DNA of 64,000 nucleotides from Chitinophagales bacterium (GTDB lineage Bacteria > Bacteroidota > Bacteroidia > Chitinophagales > Chitinophagaceae): the NCBI GenBank assembly GCA_026936105.1, contig JAIXKI010000006.1, positions 16,947 through 80,946 of the forward strand, given 5' to 3'. The translations under genes were made by a program, and so were the position numbers. Of the stretch, positions 39,064 through 44,134 are shown one piece after another (within the stretch, counting starts at the first letter, position 1; each line of letters starts with the position of its first letter). The notes beneath the pieces are model-generated. The model was given only the letters and a program-made list of their open reading frames with translations. It did no database searches and was not told the DNA's origin.

Positions 39064-39393
39064 CTAAATCCACACCCATTTCTTTAATTTATTGGAAACC
39101 TTTGAATAAAAATACAATCCTACACCGGCAAATAGAAGCCCGATTATATCCAGGACAATTAAAGTACTTCCTTTACTGAAAAGGCCGATCAATATTAAGA
39201 TAAATCCAATAAAACTCAGGATGCGTGCTACCATTTGATCGTTGTAAATGTCTTTCCTGAGTTTGCCACAACTCGGGCAGTTAGTAGCCGCACTATCCAT
39301 CGGTTGATTACACCATGAGCAATTGACTTTAATGGACAACTGTTGGTTGGGAGGAGGCGGTGGTGGCGGAGGAGTATGAGGTCTTGGTTCCAT
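39064..39393 (-). CDS. Small membrane protein with polyproline N-terminus and zinc-ribbon
   Basis: In 109 residues it combines an N-terminal HTPPPPPPPPNQ stretch (eight consecutive prolines), a zinc-ribbon of two CxxC knuckles (CSWCNQ ... CPSCGK, about 25-44), and two hydrophobic helices (about 54-72 and 76-94), ending in KKWVWI. The polyproline run implies dependence on elongation factor P for translation. It should sit in the inner membrane with the ribbon in the cytosol. Function unknown. Confidence 0.65.
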   Translation of the reverse strand: MEPRPHTPPPPPPPPNQQLSIKVNCSWCNQPMDSAATNCPSCGKLRKDIYNDQMVARILSFIGFILILIGLFSKGSTLIVLDIIGLLFAGVGLYFYSKVSNKLKKWVWI

Positions 39394-39609
39394 AAAATAG
39401 CTTTAGATAAAAATACTTAATTCTTCAACTCGAAAAAAAAGAAAATAGTCCGGGATACTATTCCCCATCCCAATAATAGAGCTTATATAAATTATGCAAC
39501 TTTGACCTGCTTCCCTGCGTTCACAACTAAATAACAAATCCAATGAAACTATATTTTAAACTATGATGCGTTTAAAGAATCCAAATCCAAATCTTAAAAA
39601 CAAACATTT

Positions 39610-40104
39610 ATGAAAACAATTTTCTTAAGCCTTTCAGTTGTATTACTGACAAGCTTATCCGCCTCGGCTCAAAAAGCTTTACACCATGATATCCGCAGAG
39701 ACACCAGGGATATCCGTAACGACAGGAAAGATCTTCGTAATGACCGAAAGGACGTTTATTATGACACTAAAGACATCCGGTCGGACAGAAAAGATCGCAG
39801 AAATGACTTAAAAGACGTGTCTTCAGATAAAAAGGACTTAGCTAAAGACAGGAAAGATATCGCAATAGATAAGAAAAGCGGTAATTCCACTGATATCAAA
39901 AAAGACCGGGCCGATCTGAAAAAAGACCATAAAGATCTTTATAAGGATAAAAAGGACATTACAAGTGATACAAAAGATATCCGTTCCGATGTAAAAGACC
40001 GCAGAAGTGATATTAAAGATATCAAAAGCGACAAAAAAGATCTAAAAAAGGATATTAAAGACCGTAGAAAAGATGCCAAAAAGGTGACGGACCATAATTC
40101 TTAG
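39610..40104 (+). CDS. Secreted protein of 18 Asp/Lys heptad repeats
   Basis: After a signal peptide (1-20, ending ASAQ) the 164-residue protein consists of exact seven-residue repeats of the form D-[ILVR]-x-x-D-x-K. Nine copies span residues 27-89, a five-residue break SGNST spans 90-94, and nine more copies span 95-157. It ends KKVTDHNS. The repeat places Asp at positions 1 and 5 and Lys/Arg at 7 and often 3-4. The hydrophobic position 2 alone would form a weak helical stripe, so a long charged solvent-exposed helix is the likely fold. The DNA copies use varied codons, so the pattern is kept by selection. It is followed by a good terminator. Function unknown; ion binding or a cell-envelope spacer are guesses. 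Confidence 0.75.
   Translation: MKTIFLSLSVVLLTSLSASAQKALHHDIRRDTRDIRNDRKDLRNDRKDVYYDTKDIRSDRKDRRNDLKDVSSDKKDLAKDRKDIAIDKKSGNSTDIKKDRADLKKDHKDLYKDKKDITSDTKDIRSDVKDRRSDIKDIKSDKKDLKKDIKDRRKDAKKVTDHNS
39688..40080 (+). repeat. Array encoding 9 + 9 heptads with a 15-bp break
   Basis: Two blocks of nine 21-bp units encode D-x-x-x-D-x-K heptads and are separated by the 15 bases for SGNST. Nucleotide identity between units is modest although the residue pattern is strict. Confidence 0.8.
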
Positions 40105-40118
40105 AATTTTCATTAATC

Positions 40119-40150
40119 AGCCCGGATAATATTCCGGGCTTTTATTTTTT
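40119..40150 (+). terminator. Rho-independent terminator after the heptad-repeat gene
   Basis: The 8-bp stem AGCCCGGA / TCCGGGCT with a six-base loop is followed by TTTATTTTTT. It lies 14 bases after the stop at 40104. Confidence 0.8.
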
Positions 40151-40177
40151 AATCGCAGCAGTTATACCTCTTTTACT

Positions 40178-41062
40178 ATGAGAAGAGCATTGTCCGTTAG
40201 TGTTACCTTCTTAATTGCAGGGGCGCTATTAAACCATTGTGCGGGTCAGGATACCAGTTTAACTACATTTATAAAAAGTTTCAGGCATTCTTTTTTCAGG
40301 GCATCAACCAGTTATCTCAGCAATGATGTTTACTTTGGCCGCCGGGATTCTGTCAGCATTCCCTATATCACTCCGTCTATCCGGTATTACAATAAATCAG
40401 GGATCTTTTTAAATGCCGATGCTTCTTATTTACCTACAGAAAAAAGAATTGATGCCGGAACGATTGGCGCCGGATACATCTTTGTTGCAAACAGGCTTGA
40501 TGGAGAGATTTCCCTTAACAAATATTTTTTCAACAACCAAAGTTATAACGTCAAATCAGAAGTAAAAGCCGATGCCGGAGCAGAACTTGGCTATGATACG
40601 GGTCCTATCGAAATAACTTTATCCTGCATAGCCGGTTTTTCTGATGCCACCGATTTTGCTGCAGACATAGAGCTTGAACATACTTTAAGTTTATTAAATG
40701 ATAATTTGGAGATCACACCGGGATTTGTCATTAACGGCGGCACTCAATATTATTATGATGCCTATTACCGTAAGCGGCGGTATGTAAAGAAAAGGAAAGG
40801 GATTCCGGATCCACGTATCATCACTGCCTATACATTGGATCCGGGTAAATTCAGAATTCTTGATTATGAAGCATCTCTTCCGGTAGAATATGACATCAGC
40901 AAGTTACGATTCAGTTTTACTCCGGTCATAGTTTTTCCTGTGCATCCCAATACAATAGTACGAACCGTGCAGCCTGTAGGCGGGAATCCTGTTACCAAAA
41001 TTTTTTCAGAAAAAATATCCAATTCATTTTTCTGGTCGCTGGAAGTAAGTTTTAAATTTTGA
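40178..41062 (+). CDS. Outer-membrane beta-barrel-like secreted protein
   Basis: The 294-residue protein has a signal peptide (1-22, ending HCAGQ) and then amphipathic strands (YNKSGIFLNADASYLP, IGAGYIFVANRLDGEISLN, and others). It has a terminal strand NSFFWSLEVSFKF with the aromatic C-terminal residue typical of BAM-inserted barrels. A basic loop KRRYVKKRKGIPDPR near 200-215 is probably surface exposed. No family is recognised. It follows the heptad-repeat gene after a terminator, so it is a separate transcription unit. Confidence 0.6.
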   Translation: MRRALSVSVTFLIAGALLNHCAGQDTSLTTFIKSFRHSFFRASTSYLSNDVYFGRRDSVSIPYITPSIRYYNKSGIFLNADASYLPTEKRIDAGTIGAGYIFVANRLDGEISLNKYFFNNQSYNVKSEVKADAGAELGYDTGPIEITLSCIAGFSDATDFAADIELEHTLSLLNDNLEITPGFVINGGTQYYYDAYYRKRRYVKKRKGIPDPRIITAYTLDPGKFRILDYEASLPVEYDISKLRFSFTPVIVFPVHPNTIVRTVQPVGGNPVTKIFSEKISNSFFWSLEVSFKF

Positions 41063-41079
41063 CTTCCCTGATTATGAAA

Positions 41080-41102
41080 AAACGGGGTGTTTTACCCCGT
41101 TT
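41080..41102. terminator. Terminator hairpin beyond the distal tRNA-end copy
   Basis: The 9-bp stem AAACGGGGT / ACCCCGTTT has a 5-nt loop. On the minus strand it is followed by a T-run (GTTTTTTC), so it probably was the original terminator of the tRNA-Arg transcript before the two 345-bp units inserted. It can also end the plus-strand barrel gene. Confidence 0.7.
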
Positions 41103-41144
41103 CAATGTGATCCGGATTGGATTCAAACCAATGACCTTCCCGAT

Positions 41145-41414
41145 TCAGATCGGGATGCTCTTTTCACTTTTGCTAATCAACTCCTTTATCCTGATACTGC
41201 TTTTCCAGTTCTTGATCTCCTTTTCTCTTTTCAACGCCGCTGACTTATCATGGAATGTTTCCCAATAAACCACCTCCCAATCTGATACACTCCCCGTAAA
41301 TCCCTTATGCTTTGATCTATGCCTGCGAAGACGGTCTTCAAGCGGCCCGGCGGTGCTTCCAACATAGAATTTATTCAGTTGAACTGAATATAATATGTAA
41401 ACTGTCGCTGGCAT
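41145..41414 (-). CDS. GIY-YIG endonuclease-domain protein (UPF0213/YhbQ-like), distal copy
   Basis: The 89-residue protein has the minimal GIY-YIG nuclease fold: VYILYS (first strand, GIY position), FYVGST (YIG position), the Arg-rich helix DRLRRHRSKH, WEVVYWE, and the helix ALKREKEIKNWKS with the conserved Glu that binds the metal. Standalone members of this family (UPF0213) are nuclease-like; a substrate is not established for this one. The sequence is the same as that of the neighbouring copy. The TGA stop lies in the loop of a hairpin that joins the coding region to the tRNA fragment. Confidence 0.9.
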   Translation of the reverse strand: MPATVYILYSVQLNKFYVGSTAGPLEDRLRRHRSKHKGFTGSVSDWEVVYWETFHDKSAALKREKEIKNWKSSIRIKELISKSEKSIPI

Positions 41415-41422
41415 ATTAAGTT

Positions 41423-41449
41423 AAAAGCGGAGCATCTAACTCCGCTTTT
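41423..41449 (-). terminator. Stem-loop between tRNA-end copy and GIY-YIG gene (distal unit)
   Basis: The 10-bp stem AAAAGCGGAG / CTCCGCTTTT has a 7-nt loop. On the minus strand it follows the tRNA 3' fragment of the next unit and precedes the GIY-YIG ATG by nine bases. The same hairpin occurs at 41768-41794, directly after the intact tRNA, where it can terminate the tRNA transcript. Confidence 0.65.
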
Positions 41450-41489
41450 TTGTGATCCGGATTGGATTCAAACCAATGACCTTCCCGAT

Positions 41490-41759
41490 TCAGATCGGGA
41501 TGCTCTTTTCACTTTTGCTAATCAACTCCTTTATCCTGATACTGCTTTTCCAGTTCTTGATCTCCTTTTCTCTTTTCAACGCCGCTGACTTATCATGGAA
41601 TGTTTCCCAATAAACCACCTCCCAATCTGATACACTCCCCGTAAATCCCTTATGCTTTGATCTATGCCTGCGAAGACGGTCTTCAAGCGGCCCGGCGGTG
41701 CTTCCAACATAGAATTTATTCAGTTGAACTGAATATAATATGTAAACTGTCGCTGGCAT
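41490..41759 (-). CDS. GIY-YIG endonuclease-domain protein (UPF0213/YhbQ-like), copy next to the tRNA
   Basis: This gene has the same 89-residue sequence as the copy at 41145-41414: VYILYS, FYVGST, RLRRHRSKH and REKEIKNWKS. It lies 38 bases downstream of the tRNA-Arg 3' end in the tRNA direction, behind a stem-loop. It could be expressed by read-through from the tRNA promoter if the stem-loop leaks, as I see no -7 box of its own. Confidence 0.9.
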   Translation of the reverse strand: MPATVYILYSVQLNKFYVGSTAGPLEDRLRRHRSKHKGFTGSVSDWEVVYWETFHDKSAALKREKEIKNWKSSIRIKELISKSEKSIPI

Positions 41760-41767
41760 ATTAAGTT

Positions 41768-41794
41768 AAAAGCGGAGCATCTAACTCCGCTTTT
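41768..41794 (-). terminator. Stem-loop directly after tRNA-Arg
   Basis: This 10-bp stem AAAAGCGGAG / CTCCGCTTTT is identical to the one at 41423-41449. It begins a few bases after the tRNA 3' end and its downstream arm ends in TTTT on the minus strand, so it likely replaces the original tRNA terminator that is now displaced to 41080-41102. Confidence 0.65.
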
Positions 41795-41797
41795 TTG

Positions 41798-41870
41798 TGA
41801 TCCGGATTGGATTCAAACCAATGACCTACTGCTTAGAAGGCAGTTGCTCTATTCACTGAGCTACCGGACC
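41798..41870 (-). tRNA. tRNA-Arg (anticodon UCU)
   Basis: On the minus strand the 73-nt cloverleaf reads: acceptor GGTCCGG / CCGGATC (with one G-T pair), D-arm GCTC ... GAGC, anticodon arm ACTGC-CTTCTAA-GCAGT with anticodon TCT, T-arm ATTGG-TTTGAAT-CCAAT and discriminator A; CCA is not encoded. It should read AGA (and AGG) codons. Two 345-bp units follow its 3' end, each ending in a copy of bases 44-73. Confidence 0.93.
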
Positions 41871-41931
41871 CTTTTAATAAGAACCGGGCGGCTTCCCGAA
41901 TGTTCTATTCATTACGGGTGGCAAAAATAAG

Positions 41932-41960
41932 TTTTTTAAGTTTGTGCCCCAAAGTATCAA
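41932..41960 (-). promoter_or_regulatory. Promoter of tRNA-Arg (TTG-N18-TATTTTTG)
   Basis: On the minus strand TTG (41958-41960) and TATTTTTG (41932-41939) match the Bacteroidetes -33/-7 consensus with 18-base spacing. Transcription would start near 41925, about 55 bases before the tRNA. The -33 box lies only five bases from the ung start codon on the other strand, so the two regions may interfere. Confidence 0.55.
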
Positions 41961-41965
41961 AAGAG

Positions 41966-42637
41966 ATGGACGTAAAGATAGAAGCATCATGGAAAGAGAT
42001 TCTGAGCCCTGAATTTAATAAACCGTATTTCCGGCAAATAGCCTTGCATTTAAAAACCGAGAAATCACAGAAGAAAATAATTTATCCACCGGGATCTTTA
42101 ATATTTAATGCCTTTAATGCAACGCCTGTTCAACAGATAAAAGTGGTAATTCTGGGCCAAGACCCTTATCATGGGCCCGGCCAGGCTCATGGCCTGTGTT
42201 TTTCCGTTCCGGATGGAGTAGCACAACCGCCTTCCCTGATCAATGTATTTAAAGAACTTCATAACGATATCGGGGTCCCGATCCCAACAAACGGAAATCT
42301 GACCCATTGGGCAGAACAAGGCGTCTTTTTGTTGAACGCTTCTTTGAGCGTACGTGCCGGCGAACCCATGAGTCATTCCAAAATTGGATGGGCTGAATTT
42401 ACTGATTGCGTTATCAAAAAAATATCGGAGCTGAAAGTACATGTCGTGTTTTTACTTTGGGGAAAATTTGCACAGGAAAAAAGAGTGCTGATTGACGAGG
42501 CAAAGCACCTGGTATTAAAAGCTGCCCATCCTTCTCCCCTTTCTGCAAATTCCGGTTTTTTCGGTTGCCGCCATTTTTCAAAAACAAATGAGTACCTCGT
42601 TAAGAACGGAATAGATCCCATAGACTGGAAAGTCTGA
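41966..42637 (+). CDS. ung: Uracil-DNA glycosylase (family 1)
   Basis: The enzyme removes uracil from DNA as the first step of base excision repair. The 223-residue protein (ATG 41966, which gives the usual UNG length; the upstream extension overlaps the tRNA promoter) has GQDPYHGPGQAHGLCFSVP (catalytic Asp66), NASLSVRAG and HPSPLS near 190 (catalytic His), with RHFSKTNEYL closing the DNA-binding face. No transcription partner is apparent. Confidence 0.95.
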   Translation: MDVKIEASWKEILSPEFNKPYFRQIALHLKTEKSQKKIIYPPGSLIFNAFNATPVQQIKVVILGQDPYHGPGQAHGLCFSVPDGVAQPPSLINVFKELHNDIGVPIPTNGNLTHWAEQGVFLLNASLSVRAGEPMSHSKIGWAEFTDCVIKKISELKVHVVFLLWGKFAQEKRVLIDEAKHLVLKAAHPSPLSANSGFFGCRHFSKTNEYLVKNGIDPIDWKV

Positions 42638-42764
42638 ATTCAAAGACGAGGAAACAGTTTTCGTTTTTTTATCCTAATGCCTCATTCTTAAAATTTCCCA
42701 AACAAAAGAACTGCCCGAAAAAAACGGGCTCTTAATGAGATGCCCTTATAATACGGTTTATTTT

Positions 42765-42772
42765 TACTTTTG
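42765..42772 (+). promoter_or_regulatory. Candidate -7 box (TACTTTTG) of the acetyltransferase-plsC pair
   Basis: The octamer matches TAnnTTTG and lies 25 bases before the acetyltransferase ATG. No well-spaced TTG -33 element is visible. Confidence 0.35.
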
Positions 42773-42797
42773 AATTTTGACCTTTTAATTTACCAGG

Positions 42798-43397
42798 ATG
42801 CTCTCTCCCGAATTAAGGCTTGAAACAGATAAAGTATTGCTGAGACCGATGCAGCATTTGGATATTGAAGCATTCGCACCACTCACCGCAGACTCTTCAT
42901 TATGGAACTATTTTACCATGCTGTTAGATGACCCCGCCCAATTGCAGTTTTGGGTGGAAAAGGCCTTAAAAGAAAGATCAGAAGGAAAGCGTATCCCTTT
43001 TACCATCATTGAAAAAGCAACCGGATCTGTTTGCGGCTGTACCAGCTTCGGCAATATTTCTGAGCATGATAAACGCATTGAAATCGGATGGAGCTGGCTC
43101 GGAAAAAAATTTCAGGGCTCGGGGATCAACTTCCATGCTAAATTCTGCCTGCTTAGCTATGCTTTCGAAGTGCTGAATTGGGAGAGAGTGGAGATAAAAA
43201 CTGACTACCTGAATGAAAGGGCTAAATACGCTTTGAAAAAGATAGGGGCAACAGAAGAAGGCGTCTTGCGCAGCCATATGCAAATGCCCGAAGCCCGGAG
43301 AAGAGATTCTGTTTATTTTAGCATTATCAAAAAAGAATGGCCTCTTATCAGAAATTCAATTTTTAAAGAAATCAAATCGTTCAGCTACCGGCAGTGA
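42798..43397 (+). CDS. GNAT-family N-acetyltransferase (RimJ/RimL-like)
   Basis: The 199-residue protein has the GNAT fold: LRLETDKVLLRPMQHLDIEAF (N-terminal strand and helix), IEIGWSWLGKKFQGSGIN (acetyl-CoA pyrophosphate loop, Q-x-x-G-x-G variant), and ERVEIKTDYLNERAKYALKKIGATEEGVLR (the N-E-R-A-x-x-A-L-x-K-x-G-A-x-x-E-G signature of RimJ/RimL-type). RimJ/RimL act on ribosomal-protein N-termini; substrates of this one are unknown. plsC follows with a 4-base overlap, so they share an mRNA. Confidence 0.85.
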   Translation: MLSPELRLETDKVLLRPMQHLDIEAFAPLTADSSLWNYFTMLLDDPAQLQFWVEKALKERSEGKRIPFTIIEKATGSVCGCTSFGNISEHDKRIEIGWSWLGKKFQGSGINFHAKFCLLSYAFEVLNWERVEIKTDYLNERAKYALKKIGATEEGVLRSHMQMPEARRRDSVYFSIIKKEWPLIRNSIFKEIKSFSYRQ

Positions 43398-44134
43398 ATA
43401 TTTTTAAAGAAATAGCAGGAAGAATCTTTGCACTCTGGGCGATGACCTGGTTCATTGCTACTTTGGTGATCATCTTTTTCCCTGTATGGATTATTGGCTT
43501 TTTACATGAACCGGGAAGATCCCGTGTACTTTATAAAGTATTTCGTGCATGGATCGGATTTTTCTTTTTTATTACCGGAATTCGCCTGAAAAGAAAAGGT
43601 CTGGAGAATTTTAAAAAAGGAGAAACCTACATAGTGGTATGTAATCACAACACCCTGCTGGACATCCCTGTTTCCTCTCCCGGTATCCCCGGCCCCAACA
43701 AAACCATTGCAAAGATCGAAATGGCACGCATCCCGGTCTTTGGCACCATCTATAAATCAGGATCAGTTCTGGTGGACCGGAAAAGTAATAAAAGCCGGAA
43801 AAACAGCTATCTCAAAATGAAAGAAGTGCTGCGCCAGGGTATTCACATGTGTATCTATCCCGAAGGGACGAGGAACAAAACCCGGGAGCCGCTACAGAAA
43901 TTTCATGATGGCGCTTTCCTGCTTGCCGAGGAATCGAAACATGCTATAATACCTGCGTTACTCTTTAATACGAAAAAGCTTTTCCCCAATAATAAAAAGT
44001 TTTATTTCCTGCCGGGAAAAGTTGAAATGCATTTTTTACCTGCTGTTGAACCAGGGTCGCAATCAGCAGAGCAATTAAAAGAAAAGGTTTTTTCTTTAAT
44101 GTATGACTATTATACCCAACACCCGGATCACTGA
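43394..44134 (+). CDS. plsC: 1-acyl-sn-glycerol-3-phosphate acyltransferase
   Basis: This protein adds the second acyl chain to lysophosphatidate at the inner membrane. The 246-residue protein has N-terminal hydrophobic helices (about 10-35 and 50-62), motif I NHNTLLD (His85, Asp90, the NHxxxxD catalytic dyad) and motif III YPEGTRNKTREPLQKFHDGAFLLA (acyl-acceptor site). The start is GTG at 43394, inside GTGA with the stop of the acetyltransferase, so translation is coupled. The last seven bases overlap the convergent lptD gene. Confidence 0.88.
   Translation: MNIFKEIAGRIFALWAMTWFIATLVIIFFPVWIIGFLHEPGRSRVLYKVFRAWIGFFFFITGIRLKRKGLENFKKGETYIVVCNHNTLLDIPVSSPGIPGPNKTIAKIEMARIPVFGTIYKSGSVLVDRKSNKSRKNSYLKMKEVLRQGIHMCIYPEGTRNKTREPLQKFHDGAFLLAEESKHAIIPALLFNTKKLFPNNKKFYFLPGKVEMHFLPAVEPGSQSAEQLKEKVFSLMYDYYTQHPDH

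Larger units (their letters stand above)
41108..41452 (-). mobile_element. 345-bp tRNA-end/GIY-YIG unit, copy distal to the tRNA
   Basis: In the tRNA direction the unit has a stem-loop, the GIY-YIG gene, a CCCGAT / ATCGGG hairpin (41139-41154) and a 30-nt copy of the 3' end of tRNA-Arg (41108-41137). The copy covers the T-arm, the 3' acceptor strand and the discriminator base. The adjacent unit starts exactly 345 bases on and I see no difference between them. tRNA 3' ends are standard integration sites and the repeats have the form of att sites, but the unit encodes no integrase. Mobility is inferred. Confidence 0.6.
41453..41797 (-). mobile_element. 345-bp tRNA-end/GIY-YIG unit, copy adjacent to the tRNA
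   Basis: This unit directly abuts the 3' end of tRNA-Arg at 41798. It contains the hairpin at 41768-41794, the GIY-YIG gene at 41490-41759, a CCCGAT hairpin and its own 30-nt tRNA-end copy at 41453-41482. It looks the same, base for base, as the distal unit when read by eye. Confidence 0.6.

Noticed and set aside
42713..42729. GCCCG / CGGGC hairpin after ung as a terminator
   Set aside because: The stem is only five pairs and there is no T-run after it in the plus direction; the evidence is too weak to list.
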